Source of the DNA: Pholis gunnellus
Taxonomy: Eukaryota; Chordata; Actinopteri; Perciformes; Pholidae
Direction of reading: 5' to 3'
NCBI GenBank assembly: GCA_910591455.2
Contig: OU342824.1
Span: forward strand, 124,001-188,000
Length of the DNA stretch: 64,000 nt
Both the position numbers and the translations under genes were made by a program. Shown piece by piece: positions 35,377-50,100 of this stretch (position 1 is the first letter of the stretch; the number at the start of each line of letters is the position of its first letter). Below the pieces are notes generated by a model that made no database searches, was not told where the DNA came from, and saw nothing but the letters and a program-made list of their open reading frames with translations.

Positions 35377-36368
35377 CAGGGGTATTCAATTAAATTTCCA
35401 AAAGGTCCAGATTGAGAAAATCTCCTCTGCAAAGGTCCAGAACATTAGAATAATATCTAACTTGCACTATGTAGTGCCATATTGAACTGGATGGATTATA
35501 AATAATAAATAGAAATACATAAATAAATGTTCTTCTCATTTCAAGTAAAATAAGGGCTGGGTTAAAGAATAATTTACATAACAGAAAGCTTTTGAAATAT
35601 GTGCATCTTAAATGCACTTCATTTTAGAAAAAATAATTTCACTGATTTGTCCTGCAGCTTTAAATTCAGTTCATTCAGTTGTGAAGTGATGTCCATCAAA
35701 AAAGCCACAATATTGTTCTCATCTTGTAATAACATAAACTAGTGTGCATGGACTTTATCTGTGGTTATTTAACCACTTGTTTCCGCTCTATTCTCTCTGT
35801 TAACATCAATGTTTGGCAGTGAATTAAAGTGTTATGCCGTGTTCACACCAAACGCGATGAATGTGGCGGGGACTATTTGTGTTCATTCGCGTGAATCGCA
35901 AGTTTATTTTCTGTGAATTCATATCAGATGTAAGTTGGTACTTCGTGGGAAGATTTCACCTAAAGACTGGTCTCACAGAACACCTCTCTCTTTTTGGAGA
36001 CCTTTTTGTGAGGCGACATCTGAGTCAGGTTGAAAGTTCCTGCTCTGCATTATATCTCCTCGTCTCAGCCCCTTGTGTCACGGTGTGTGAACACCTCACT
36101 TGAGTCAGGAAACTTGTCAGAATACTCATATTTGATTGGCTGATCTGCATCACGTGATGTGTTAATTACAACGCATTGGTCGGTGTGTTTCCTGTACCGC
36201 TGAAGAAGTAGCAAGCCGCAAATCCTGGAGTAGAACCACTCCGTCAAAACAGAAGCGCTCTGTCAAAATGTAATAATTCTCAATTATCTATCGTTTTAGG
36301 TCCTGGGTCCGGATACAACGGCCTCTGGGTCCGGAACCGGACCGCGGTCCGCCAATTGGTGACCCCTG
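35377..36368. mobile_element. hAT element with perfect 8-bp target duplication
   Basis: Starts CAGGGGTATTCAATTAAAT and ends GGTGACCCCTG. It is flanked by identical TCTTAAGG at 35369-35376 and 36369-36376. It contains no intact ORF. At about 35836 an internal block (GTGTTCACACCAAACGCGA) resembles the end of the Harbinger-like element at 48393. Confidence 0.85.
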
Positions 36369-37038
36369 TCTTAAGGTCTCTTGTTCAGTCAGTTCCTGCA
36401 AGAGCATCAGCAGTTCTACATTTGCAGCGACCACACTTTTATACCTTCCTGTACCACATTTATGTGGGACCTTTCCAAATGATACTGTCCTTCTAGTGCT
36501 CTTGTGAAGTCTTATTAGTGAAGCAAATAGCAAAGGGAAAATCTGAGTTTGTGTAAACAAAAACTAAGCGCTTCTTCCCCTCATGCGCCGGAGAAGTTGT
36601 AATTTTGGTAACTCAGGACCAGTCTTGCACAAAATTGAGTGTACAAATTATTTTACGTATTGGTTGGCTTTGTGTCTGTCCTAGTTTCACTAACCAGTGC
36701 TGAAGTTGAACATTCTTGCACTGCAACACGCCAAGAGGGTTATTTTTAAACCATTTCAAGTGTGAAATCATTATGGGAATTCTGGCCCTGCTCCTAATCT
36801 CCAGTAAGACACAAAGTCTTGTGGGAAATGATCATAGTCTGATCTTTGCAGATGTTTTCTTTTAGGATTAAACACTTCCAGCAGTAGAGACTTTTAATCT
36901 CAGGGTGCAGGCGGATGGGCTCTGAAAAAACCTCTCTGCAAGCATTGCAGGCGTAATACTTATGTATACGTATAATATATACATCAACCTACAGAATGTA
37001 CTTCACTAGGCTGAGACCTTTTGATCAATGCAGAATAT

Positions 37039-37813
37039 CCATCTATCCATCCATTTTCCTCCGCTTACCCGGGGTCGGGTCGCGGTGGCAGCAGGCCAAG
37101 CAGGCTGACCCAGACTTCCATGTCGCCCGCAACATTTTCCAGCTCATACTGGGGGATCCCGAGGCGTTCCCAGGCCAGCTGGGAGATATAATCCCTCCAG
37201 CGTGTTCTGGGTCTTCCCCGGGGTCTCTTCCCAGTTGGACGTGCCCGGAAAACCTCCAGTGGGAGGCGTCCAGGAGGCATCCTAATCAGATGCCCGAACC
37301 ACCTCAGCTGACTCCTTTCGATGCGAAGGAGTAGCGGCTCGACTCCAAGTTCCCTCCTGATGTCCGAGCTGCTTACCCTATCTCTAAGGCTGAGCCCGGC
37401 CTCCCTACGGAGGAAACTCATTTCGGCCGCTTGTACCCGCGACCTTGTCCTTTCGGTCACGACCCAGAGTTCGTGACCATAGGTGAGGGTAGGAACGTAG
37501 ACCGACCAGTAAATTGAGAGCTTTGCCTTCCGGCTCAGCTCTCTCTTCACCAAGACGGTCCGGTGCAGTGCCTGCTTTACTGCTGCAGCCGCACCGATCC
37601 GCCTGTCGATCTCCCGCTCCATCTTACCCTCACTCGTGAACAAGACCCCGAGATACTTAAACTCCTTCACTTGAGGTAGGCACTCCGTCCCCACCTGGAG
37701 GGAGCAATCCACCGGTTTCCGGCAGAGCACCATGGCCTCAGATTTGGAGGTGCTAACTCTCATCCCCACCGCTTCATACTCGGCTGCATCAGTGAATGCT
37801 GGAGGTCACGATC
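37039..37813 (-). mobile_element. 5'-truncated LINE with 13-bp target duplication
   Basis: A 775-bp 3' fragment of a non-LTR retrotransposon. It is bounded by CAATGCAGAATAT at 37026-37038 and 37814-37826. Its 3' end on the minus strand is a GGAT-type short tandem tail, usual for this fish LINE. The clade (RTE/Rex-like) is not certain. Confidence 0.85.
37065..37769 (-). pseudogene. LINE ORF2 C-terminal part
   Basis: An open frame of 234 residues with VKEFKYLGVLFTSEGKMERE, then VYVPTLTYGHELWVVTERTR, then QLRWFGHLIRMPPGRLPLEV, then PPRPDPG at the end. This is the thumb/C-terminal part of a fish LINE reverse transcriptase. Catalytic motifs and the endonuclease are missing through 5' truncation. 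The frame is still open over its whole length, so the insertion is young. Confidence 0.85.
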
Positions 37814-38339
37814 CAATGCAGAATATGTTTAGTTGTATTCTTTCATTGAACCAATTTGCCGTTGCCTCAGTACAGACATCTTAAGCCACCCACTCCATCG
37901 GCCTAGTTCTTATTGATCGTATGTTTGTCAGTTTATTAAAAAGGCAAAAAAGATTAGACGCTATGTTTTGAAGCCATGTTCATTTAGCACTTGATATCAG
38001 GGGTTTTGTAAAGATGGAGGAGAAATTGGATGGTTTAGAGATGGAGCCAAGCAAATGCTTGATGAATTCTTCAGGAGCTCTCCTGACCAAACAAGGCCAT
38101 ATAATTGGCCACTCTCATACAGTGTGTTGAAAGATGCCAATGGCAGAGCTCTCATGACCCCAAACCACACACACACAGAACAGAGAATAGAACGAGGAAT
38201 GAAGTGCCTGGATGAGTTTAATTACAAAGGTTTAACTACCATGATTTTTTCATGACGTTTTAAGGCATGCTTTACTAGGATATTGAATGACGTTTTTAGG
38301 GCATAGTATACTGTGACATTTAAAGTTAAGATTTTTATT

Positions 38340-38470
38340 CACACATTTTATACACACATACACGAAAGTTGACCTCTGCATTTAACCCATCCCTAGGGAG
38401 CCGTGGGCTGCTGAGAAGTGCCCGGGGAGCGGTGTCTTGCTCAGGGACACTTCGACACAAACAAGGCCTC
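38340..38470. repeat. Common fish dispersed repeat fragment
   Basis: The segment with GCATTTAACCCATCC, GTGCCCGGGGAGC and GTGTCTTGCTCAGGGACAC resembles a repeat very frequent in teleost genomes, from memory and not from a second copy in this window. Confidence 0.45.
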
Positions 38471-38479
38471 CTCAGGCCG

Positions 38480-41400
38480 GAGTTTATTCACATGTGATAG
38501 ATGTTATTGGTGAGATGCAACCAACTAAATACATAATAAATGTCTAAGAACTACAGGCTTTCAGGTACGGATAGGCATCTTTACGATTTTATTATTACTT
38601 GGAGATAGTTCTTTTCTCAAGAATAAATAATTGCTTTTAAAAACATATAAAGTATTTTAAAAACAAATAAATTCAGAACAGGATTAGAATTTATTTATAA
38701 TTCAGATATAACTAAATATTGTTTCTAGAGCAGCAACAGTAATGTTTACAACAGCAAAGTCACTATATAAAGTAATTATTATCTCATTAAAACAAATGTA
38801 AAATGTCAGTAAAAAAGAAAATATTATTCCTGAGTGAAGTTTATAAAGAATGAAGAACTCAGACATCAGTCAGTATCAGTCATTTCTCCTGTCCTCTGTC
38901 CTCCTGGCTGCTCTGTCTCAGCCAGCAGAGACGTTTAGAAGAACAAACTAAGCCAAACAGTTAGACTACAGACAGCTTTTGTGTTAACTTTTTTGTGAAA
39001 ATGTGCGATTAGTCGAGCTATCATGCTGTGCTTGTTTAAACATAGGTGGATGAGAGACTAAGGACAGAGCAGATTGAGTTAAGTTTTGCTATTGTTTACA
39101 TGTTCATACTTGTTAAATAGGTGTATTGATAAAGTATTGGCTTGTAAATGTAGTTGTCATCAACTTGAGTAATCTTAACTTCACCTTCATCAGAGATAAT
39201 GATGTTCTCGGGAAATGTAAATCTCACTGAATGCTGTCTGAATGGTTTTGTCTATTACAGACCACTATTTCCTGTATTTTCAAGAAGTTCATAAAGAGGC
39301 CCCTAACTGTAAAATATTTTTAACGTCTTCAATATTCAACAACAATGCACACATGCAACACAACTGACATTTAATGTAAAACCTATTAACACTGTAAAGT
39401 GGAGATTGCATAATGTTCAAATAATATGACAAAGGATTTGGACAAACCTGAAGCCCATATGTCCTACCGACTGTGTGAACACCAGTTTGTATGATAGAAC
39501 AAAATAAATAGAATTTCGAGTTGCATTAATATCAAGTTCAATCCCATTGCACACATTCAAACCAAACACTAAATTAACTATTTGTGTGACATTAGGATCT
39601 GGCATCTACCATTCTAGGAGTCATAGTCAGACTTAGTTGCCAATTCTCAAAACAAAATAAAATAAAAAAACAGGTATGCTGACAATAGTTGTAGCCTATG
39701 GAAGGCCTCAAGTCGAAACCCACACAACTATAACTAAGTTCCTGCCAGATACGGTGGTGTAATAATACAATAATAATTATCAATCACATAATATGTTGTC
39801 CCACCAGTGGTAGAAGATTTCATTGGAGAGGACTGGATGTGACGTTGTGCAAATAGTTTTTATGTTTTAGTCTTTAGAACACTCAAATATGCTTTATTTG
39901 TGGACAGCTTGCACCGTGTGGATACCATCGTTTATTATTTATATCTACCAACATGGCATGTTGTTGTGTAACATGGTCCAGAATCATTCCAGTTATCACG
40001 AAACGGGTTACAGACCAAATGGGTTAATTTCCCACTGTAGAAATGATCAATATATTTCCACAAATCTTTAAAACACTGAGTAAACTGATACCATAACTAG
40101 CATATGTCTGCCTCCTAAAACTAGATAATTCTGCTCAACAAGAGAAATATTACAGTACTTAAGCAGTTGGTAATGTAAGGCAATGACAGAAATAGCAGCA
40201 TCATGGGCTGTAAATTAAAACTGCTCCATAAATAATAAAACTGTTGCTGAACATGTTACACACAGTGGATTAATTCCCTTAACAAGCCATATTTCAGCTA
40301 GAGGAAACAAGATTAATAAAACAGACTACAAAACTCACGGTGCATACAGTGCATATAAGAAGTTTTGGTCTCTATTGCCAATATCCCCGTACATGACTAC
40401 GGTACGGTTGTGGATTTTTATATAACTCACTATGTAAATTGTATTAAGGCTTAAAGTTAAGCATAATTGAGGGCGGGGCTGCTTGGAGTGACGGGTGGGT
40501 GCCGTCTCAGGTGTCATATCTGTGATGGGCAAGTGAGAAAACGTGTTTGATATGCCTTTGGCCTATACGGGGGGCAATTATGGTTTGGATCAAACATTAC
40601 AGCGGGGCCGGTGCAGACACACCTGGCAGAGATCTGCACTGAGTGCATCTTTTCACTTATTTGTTGAGACATGTCAGCGATGGCAAGCATGTATGTAATT
40701 GTCTCCATTATGTTCTATGAAAAGTAGCCACAAAGCATGGATAAACAGTCAAACATGTTGAATTAAGAATATTCTCCTCTTCACAAGTTAATGAATAAAG
40801 TTTTATTTCCAAAATCATGCAAATCCATTCATTACTCATAGACTCAGTCCCACTTTTTACATGTATCTCTCAGAAGTTGCAACAGTCTACTCAAAAAGTC
40901 TACATGATGCACTATTCAGTGGCACATTAACATGCCCCCTCTGTAGTAAATATTTATATTTATATGAGCAAAATACCATTTAGTAATGGCATTATTCAGT
41001 TTGAGGTGGTATTGCAATGAAAAGAAAAAGTAAAAAATAGGCATGGTACCAGCATGGCATTGTGAGCACACTGCATAACACCCACACTGGCTGGTTGCAA
41101 CTGTAACACTGTGTTATCGTACTCGTAATAGTCTATCAATTTGTAAATCTCACATGCATCCTTCCTCACTCAACATTAAAGGTGTAATCAGTAAAAGTGG
41201 CTCTTTAGTAGTCTCTAGTGGCAGCATGTATTTGGAACTAAATTCTATGATGGAAATTTGTGTACAGTACTTTGGACATAACGTCATGTACAAACTGACT
41301 CAGGTGAGAAAACTAGCAGATTAATTTCCAGTGCCTCGTCGTAATCACATCTCATTACCGTTTTTCAAACTGCTCCTATTAGCACATTTTTTGTTATTAG

Positions 41401-43130
41401 CTGTGATGAGCTGACATTTATAACAGCAAAAGCAAACATTAGGCAGGAAGCTTATGTGGCTAACTGCATCATACTGCAGGTTGATTATTATGGACACCCA
41501 AAATGGTTAATATTTAAAACAGTATTAAATAAATATGATTAAAAAATATAGACAAAACATAACCATGACATTTCCAGTCATGTGATTGGTTGTTACTTGT
41601 CTGAAGCTCTGCCCCTGGATTAAATATCATTTCATAAAAATGAGCTGACTTTTAAAACTGTATTTGATTGTCTCAAAAAGTCGTGTTTATATTATACATC
41701 ATGTTTGTATTTATTTATTCATTTGATTATTTATTTCATAATGTCTTGTTAAATATTAAACACTTTACATGATCCAAATTCATCACTATTGAAGTAATGT
41801 AGTCTGAAGCTCAATCCATCTTTCATACGCTTCACTGATGGTCACCTGTGTTTTAGAGAAACCAAACCAAGTGCAGAGTGTATGCCGAGCCAGTAAAAGT
41901 GTTACATTCTCAGGAAGTTTACAAAATAGGACCCACTTTCCTCGCCTTTATTATTCATATCTATTTATATTATAAAAGTAAATAAATACATAGATTATAA
42001 ATGAATAAATAATTTTATTTTAAACTGAGACAAAGTTAAGCAAGCTTTTTTTTTTGCCTTTGTTTGCAATTTACAATGGTCAGTCACCTCCCATACACTC
42101 CCTGAAGGGCTATTGCTTGAAAACCAAATGATACTTAAACAAATATTTGACTAATAGTATATTTAAACAGAGATGGAGAAGTGAGAGAAAAGCAGGAGCC
42201 ACTTGAAGAGTTACAATGAAGCCCACAACACTTAAATACAATAATACAAACATCTTAATTCATCTTAAATAATCCTATTTCATAATTTATGGGTGACACA
42301 GATTTAGTGTTTTTGATTTGTTAATCAAGCCCGCATAATAATCATGCAATGGCATTTTTTTAAGATATATATTTTTGGAGAATGTCCATACAAAAAGAGT
42401 AACTCTCTTTGCTGTATTGCATAAGATCATCACCAAAAACAATCAAACAAAAACAAACTTCAGATAAACAATCCTTTTTTGAAAATGTTTTCAGGACATG
42501 TTTGTTAAATGCTATGAGCATTCACCACACACTTCCTATCACTAAGGAATGAATAAGTAAAAAAGAAAAGGAAAAAATCATTACTACAATAATAGTTATG
42601 TTTAAAATAGACTATTTTGTTCCTGATGTTATCGTTTCATTATTCATTTGGCCCTTGTTTGTACACCCACATCCTATAAGGTCAAACTTTGTAAGTCATG
42701 AAATGTGTGCTATGGAAGATTTGCGCTTTTCTTCCACTTTATACACAGTCTTCCTGCTTTGCAGTGAGGGGTGTAACAATTAAAGTACAGAGTAGGAAAA
42801 ACAATGAGCACACTGTCATGGATAATGGATTGCTGTCTCTCGATGTTGACTCCTATATTGCACAAGACAGAGTGGAGGGATATACAGTATGCATGTCTGC
42901 AGTAGAGTGGGTACTAGAACACAGCTAAGGTACACCATTAATCCATCTTTTAAGAGGCACAAGACAACTTTTCACCTAAGGGACCCCCACAGTTTCCAAT
43001 TGATATTATTAAGTTTCACCACTGCTCATTTTAGAAAGGCCACCGCAAGAAAATATGTTCCTTGTTTGGATTATCAAAGGGACAATGAATTGTATACTTT
43101 TGTTTGTGGCTGATGGTGTTTGTGTTAATT
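38480..43130. other. Intergenic, AT-rich, nothing recognised
   Basis: No ORF with family resemblance, no tandem array and no clear transposon ends were seen. All reading frames are short. It could hold distal regulatory elements, which cannot be judged from one sequence. Confidence 0.5.
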
Positions 43131-43559
43131 AGCGTGACTAGTGTTAGCAATATGACTAGCCCAAGCTAAAGCTAGCTAGTCTTGGCTTCCTTGTAGCTCC
43201 TGGTTGGTTTTCTGGCTACTAGCGTTAGCCAGCCTGGCTACTGTCCAAAGCATGAAACATCCGTAATAATCACAATTTGAACTACAAAACCCGATCACAG
43301 TGCCATGATAACGGCAGAGTAAAACACCCTGTGTCTCCGTTATATATCCTACATTTTGCTGCGGCGGCCTTTGAGCCTTGATTTTCCTGGGAGATCACGA
43401 CCCGATGGCAGACAGAATTGCATAGTGAAAGCGAGGCTACAAGAGAACCACAGACGTGTCAATATATAGTGTTATGGAAGCCGTTCATGCTGTTGGAACA
43501 GCCATCCCAAACAGAGCTTGTTCTGCAGTAGATTCAACAAGTATATTGCAACATACACT

Positions 43560-43690
43560 CAGTTGCCAGTTTATTATCTCCACTTGCAAGTTTGGCATTT
43601 TGGCCATCACCATCTTGCTTTTTTGGAATCAGAAGCGACCATATTTAGACAAGAGTGTGGAGCTGGAGAGGAGCAAGGCCCAGTAGTTAG
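43560..43690 (-). repeat. Repeat family A fragment
   Basis: Shares GCAAGTTTGGCATTTTGGCC, ACCATATTT and GGAGCTGGAGAGG-type blocks with the complement of 14030-14140 and with 60420-60500. Only this part of the repeat is present. Sequence around it up to 45300 has no recognised feature. Confidence 0.55.
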
Positions 43691-45322
43691 CTGGTTTGGT
43701 TAGCAAGGTGCATCCGTAATTCACATTAAGTGTGATATTGATTGGGATGCTGATTTTGGCTGGAGGAAAACTACTTGATAAAATGACCAGCCGACTGTGG
43801 TGGCGGCCTGTCACCTAAAGCGTCCACACCCTTAATTATGTATGACTTTAGGTATTAATACAATTAAAATGGGTGAGTTATATACAAATTCACCCCCCTG
43901 TACAGTTACATTAATAGGGAAATTAGTTATAGAGACCAAAACAGTTTTTTGTAGCAGAGTGTAAAGATGTTTTTGTCTGCTGTAAAGTTGGGCATTTTAA
44001 CATGGGGATAGGATTGACATTCAAGGAACTGCACATCGGCATTGGCTTCCTTTTTCAGACCTGGAGGTTGCTGCTTGGGTGTACCTAATACACTTGCAAC
44101 TGTTTTGTTAAAAGGAAGAAGCCATCTGCACTGGACAAGTGGCACAATACTATACTCACTATGAGGAAAGTGGTGGTTTCTCTTATTACATAGCTACCGC
44201 TAGTGACATACTCCACACCTGCTGTTGAATGCCCCCACCCAATTTCCAATCCTCATTTGCTGCTGCTGTCTCTTCAAACAGTTTAAAGTTCATTGGAAAG
44301 TACTTTGTAATCAAACAGAATTGATTAAAACACAACTAACTGTACATTTGTTTTAATTGTTACACCCCCTTTTTCACTGCACAAAGCTACAATACAAGCG
44401 CAACTGAAATGTGAAATTATGTCAAATGTGACACTTCTACACAGGTGTGCACTGAAACTGCTCAAGGACCATTGAGGCATGCCAGTCATTTTATACTCCC
44501 AACAACAAAGTCCTGAGGGCATTTCTCTCTCTGACCTTCTATTTCTACTTTCCTATAGTGCTCACACATGGTTGTGTTTCCGTCTTTCATAAACACCACC
44601 ATAGTCTTTGCATTGTATATATGTGAGGCTCTCGGACATTCCTCTCTCCTCCTCCAGCTTGCATAACTTACCCCTGGCTTAGTAAGGCACTATACCCTCC
44701 GTTCTCCCATCCCCCTACTTTTATCCATACATTGATCATGTGTCTTCAGCCCGTCCTCCAGCTGTGACTGATGGGTTGCTCCAGTCTGGTTGATTATTTA
44801 TCTTAGCTAACAAGCACGCGATAACTTTGTCTGCAGCAATAAAGTCTTAAACAGACAAATCTCTTTTATTTTTGCTGCTTTGGTATTGCTTTTTAAAAAA
44901 TAAAACTTCATGGTTTCATTGACTAATGTACCGCGCAAGCCCTAGTTAAGTAGCATTAATTGAAAAAGGTCTTAACCCCCGACTAGTGACACCTAGAGCT
45001 GTGATGTTTCTTACAAACCACAATACTACTGCACAGAACAAACATGCTGACCTTTTTCGCTCAGCCTTGGCCAGAAGCCGGATGAAAAGTTTGCCTGAAT
45101 GGTGGCATTAGGTCATGTGCTCAGTAAGTTTCATGGCAACCTGACCAGTAGTTGCCCATCTATTTTGATCTGGACCAGACTGTTGGACAGACAGAAATCT
45201 CTACCCCAAGGCCATGCTGCTACTGGGCAAGAAATCACATAAAAGAAAAATATATATATATATATTCAGTGACCAAACATGTCATTAATGAATTTAACCA
45301 TTTTGAAAACATAGTTTTGGGG

Positions 45323-45336
45323 ATTTATTTATTTAT
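45323..45336 (-). terminator. Candidate ryr2 polyadenylation signal
   Basis: Overlapping AATAAA hexamers on the minus strand about 1.13 kb after the ryr2 stop codon, with AT-rich sequence beyond. The stretch 45337-46464 would be the 3' UTR. No cleavage evidence is available. Confidence 0.3.
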
Positions 45337-46464
45337 GTAGTCTTTTAAAAGAAAAAAAGAGATGTAGATAACTTGCAAGCTCATGGAGGATTATGACTTG
45401 TTGATGTCCATACTTTGGCTGAGTTTCCAGGTCACTCACCTCCACTGGAACAAAATGCACTTTTGATCATGGTGCTAGCAATGTGAACACTTAGTTAAGG
45501 AGCCCTTCACACACAGTGTTGGCATGTACAGGGTATGGACACAATATTAACACCTGTAAACTATACTTTAATTAAATCCAGTACAACAGCCCTATTTGTG
45601 AAGATCAGGATGTTCAGTTTTAGTTGACAGTGTCACAGAGGTGTTGATTCGACTCTGGTAATTGCGGAGACTGAAGTTTGGTGGTGTTGCATTAGATTAT
45701 TATTTAGAGGCACCTTACATCTTCCCACTTCACATGTACCACAACGAGTTTAATGGAATCCCTCACCTCTTTGACAGTCTTTAACAAAAGCTGACATGTA
45801 AGCTTCTCAAAGGTCCGATTATTGCAGAGCTGTTGTGTTGGATTACAGCAGGGTTTAACAGGTGCTCCTTTTTTGCATCCACAACCTGTACCTACATGCA
45901 ACGTGCATTGTACACATGAAAAGTCGTGTTTGTGTCTCTGTGTATCGGTCATTGTCCTGAAAGTCTTTCAGGAAGAATTCTCTCTTCATTTTCCTTCCGC
46001 TCTCCTCCCTCGTCCATCTCGCCCTTCCTTTTTCCTTTTCTCCAGTATCCCGTAGTATTTTTTGCGTGTTACTGTGAAAGTAGAATAGGATAAAGCAAAG
46101 AAGTCATCATCTGAGCTAAAAACCTTGACGTGCCACCAGTCCTGCATTGTACAACATATACTCTGATATTTTCTATGTACAAAGTCAGAGTTAGAAGCAT
46201 TCCAAACAAAGTGTGCTGGAAGTTGGGGCAGAGCTGGCGAGTTGAGTGCCAGCAAGAGCTTAGGGTGGAGCCTGTTGAGGAGGCTGGAGATGTGGTTCCT
46301 CTACTGGGAAATGGAGTCGAGTGTAGAACCTGTTGTTCAGTAGAACAGGGACTCCTTAGAGAACAGTAAGAAAGGTTTGAGGGAGACGCAACGGAAAGAT
46401 GGCTTTAGAGGGCCTTGAACAGGTTACAGTATGGAAGGGAAGAGTTTGTTGCTCCAAGAACAGA

Positions 46465-47028
46465 TCAGTTGAGCTGATCCTCGTACTGTTTCCGGAAACA
46501 GTCACCAGCAGGGAAAAACTCCCAGCAACGCTCCTGGTACATCTTCCATACGTAAGATTCCTTTAAGACAGACAGATGGGAGGAGGAAGGAAGGTATTAC
46601 ATTATATACAACAGATCTGTAGTCAGCTATACCGTCTCGAAATATGTGAAGGGAAACACAGCTACTGAGCCATTAAAGGCCTCAGTATGCTTCAACAAAC
46701 CGTTGTACGACCAGGGCCAGAGTGTTTCTACCTGTTACCAATGGCCAAACTCAACTGCAAGGCGAAAGGCAGGCCATCATACAGAGGAGCAAGATTCCCC
46801 ATTTACTATCGGAAAGAGGACTTGACGAACACTTTGTTTGAAGCATACTGAGGCTTCAACAATGCAAGCAGCAGGAATCCGAAAGACTGTAGGGAAGTTT
46901 GAAGCTGAGCTGTGGGCTATTAACCACATTACAATGCAACAGTAATGGACACAAGGAAAATGAGCTGCTTTACCTGGCCTGTGTGCTCTGTTTCATCTTT
47001 GTTGATGAGATACATCACAAAGAATCTG

Positions 47029-47110
<82 letters not shown>

Positions 47111-50100
47111 TAGAAAAAACATCTTACAATATTATCACACATACACACATGCACACACACACCAACAGAGCCTGATGTTAAATAAAATCCAACCATTATA
47201 CTATCAACACAGAGCTCAAAGCTCTGAAGCTGATAGGAGCAGAGTAGTTTCCCACAAATTAGGAAAAGTATTACACATAGTACAATCATTTCAGTGTCTT
47301 CACAGAGACCTGGAAGCTGCACTTGACCGCCCGTCAACACAGCAGGACAGAAAGCAGGACTCCGGTGGGACGAGAGGAGGCGGACTCAGTGTTTACACTG
47401 ATGCTTGGTGCTCAAACAGTCAAATGTGACGGACAGTGTTTCCATGATCTTGAGTTTTTAATGTGAAAATGTCGGCCATATTGCCCAGAGAATTGTTTTG
47501 TTGCAGCTGTTTGCTTTCCTCCTGATGCAAGTTTAAAAGAATGCACAGGAATACACTTTTTGTGTTTGTCGTATTTTCTTGTGTAGCAAATGGGCTGCAA
47601 CTACATTTCGTTGTTCAACCCTGTGTTGCATAATGACAAAAAATTGTCCTTGAATTCTTGAAACCTTGCGAACGCTCATCCTCCATGGTCACCATCTTGG
47701 CTAAGCAACAGAAGGGGAGGGCACACCAAACTTGGGAAAATGGCAGCTAACCAGCAAGCTAGCAGGAACCTCCAACAGCCACACCAACGTTTATTGATTT
47801 GTGTGTCATCGTTCAAAAAACTCAGAACAGTCAGTACACAAACAAACACACACTATCTCCAGATGTACTCACAGGTAGTTGGCAAGGTTGTGCTCCTGTA
47901 GCGTGTGCGTTTCAAAGCCATGTGGCACTGTGTCAAAGTAGTCATTACCTATCCCACAGATAAAACATTTGGTCTGGAAAAGAGAAACGTGTCAGGGTTA
48001 AATGATTGTCATTACACAAAACATTTACCTGCAGTGTTTACTTCCATACATTTCTACATTAGACCTGTCATTCATGTGCTGTATAGTAGTACAGTGTTTG
48101 GTAAAGAATGTGTGAGTGTGGGTCTTTTCACCTCCATGTCTTCTTTCACTTGTTCCTGCTGGTCCCTCAGTTCCCCAAAAGCGTCAATGATCAACCCTAG
48201 AGTGTTCAGACCACAGATGGTGTAGACATTAGCTACCTGGACCACAACCACCTGAAAGTCTTTTGTTTAATCTAATGGACCTTTAATAGTACTATGAATC
48301 TATATGTTGCAGTTATTGCAGTGAGAGTTATTCAGATACTAATACTGATATTGATATAAGTATCAGTATCTGAAATGGCTCTGATAAATCACAATGTTGT
48401 GTTCACACCAAATGCGAAGCGAATTTTCGCATGCTGTTAACCGTCTGAGTTTTACCGCGGGATCATTTCTGTTTATTCGCGTCACTCGCCCTAGAAGCAC
48501 CGGAGAGGAGGGCGGGCTTACCTCAGTGTAGACAACGCTACATCAGTCATGGCTGAAATAGCCATCATTGCTGCTTGTTACATGTTGAGGAAGTCCACGA
48601 TATTCCGGGAAACAAAACGGCATCATGTCTGGGTTCATAACATCATCAGGATGTGCTCTGTGAATTTCACCGAGCCGTATTCACTGTATCTAGCAAGCTA
48701 CACATCGGCTGGTTTACTCCAGCAGTATGAACCCCAAAATTAACTGATTTAGCTGTAATTTAATAGAAACAAACTGATAGATACATAATAATACAGATTT
48801 GTAAAAAGTCTGAATTCATTATTTGTTAGATCTGGCTGCAAGATGACAAGCAAACAACTTTCAAAATGCTTCTTTTCTGAATGGAGATCAGATCGATTAG
48901 TGCTAGGCTATGCTAACATTGAAAACATTGAATCTGCTCCATCAATATTCAAAATAGTGTGATCTATTCTTAAATATGGCAGCGACGTTATTGTTTATAA
49001 CGTGGGCAGTCTATATTTTATACGCATACATTTAGACCCATAGTTCCATCTGGTCCCTGTGAGGAAGAGCTCTGGGTGCCCACTGATGTTTTGTTTTCGG
49101 ATTCAACAACGTCGGGAGGAGAATCTCTCGCAGCACTGCATCACGTGAATATGCAAATTGTGCATATTCATGTTTGGTGTGAATACAGCATTAAAGGCTG
49201 AATTGGGTATCTGTGAGTCTATGTAGCTAACGAGAGAGCCAGCTGGCTTCTTTTTCATCCCTGCTGAGAGTTATTCATGCTCAGTACCGTCCCGGCAGGT
49301 CATAGCTGAGAGTGTAAGGTTAGCCAGAGCGAGCAAAATGTCTGCAATTTGGAAATATTTTACACTGGAAAATCTGTACTACAAAATAAAAGAAAGGCAT
49401 TCATTTATTTTTTCTCTGAAAAGAGACAAGGTTCTTCATCTAAGAGAAGACCTTAGTAAAGAGTTACTCACACAATCTGATTGTAGTAGTATGAGTGAAG
49501 TATGATTGTAAGAGGGTGCCGTATCATTAAGAGCTTTTAAAACCAATAAAATAACTTTAAAATCAATCATATAGGATGCTGGCAGCCAGTGTAGAGAGGC
49601 GAGCACTGGACTGACAGGTTCTCTTCTTATCTTTGTTGGTACTCCAGCTGCTGTATTTTGTACAAGCTAAAGTTTGCTAAGTGATGTCTTAGACAGACAC
49701 GTGAGCAGGACGTTACAGTTTCCAGTCATGAGATCTGTTTTGTTGCATCCTTAATTAAAGGACAGGGTGATATTTTCATAAATACACTTACATTTTAATA
49801 ATGGTAAAGTGGCCAGGGAATAAAGCGCGACAATCCACTCTATGCAGATAGGAAAGATGAGTTGCTCAAGAGAGGCAAACTCGGTGTGTATTTTTCAATG
49901 ACTCTAAGTGTCTTAACATCTTTATTTATTGGCCAAATTACATTAATTCATGCTTATGAGTTGACAGTGTTACTGCAAACAGATGTCAAATTTATAGGCG
50001 AATGTAAACTCAAGTCTCAGATGTCAGACCTTCCAGATTTAAGAACATAAAAGCCACTCATGATCATTACTGCTGAGGCATGGCTAAAAGATCAGGATCT

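Noticed and set aside
46899..47429. Thr-His-rich 176-residue frame
   Set aside because: It is the translation of the CA microsatellite, antisense to a ryr2 exon.
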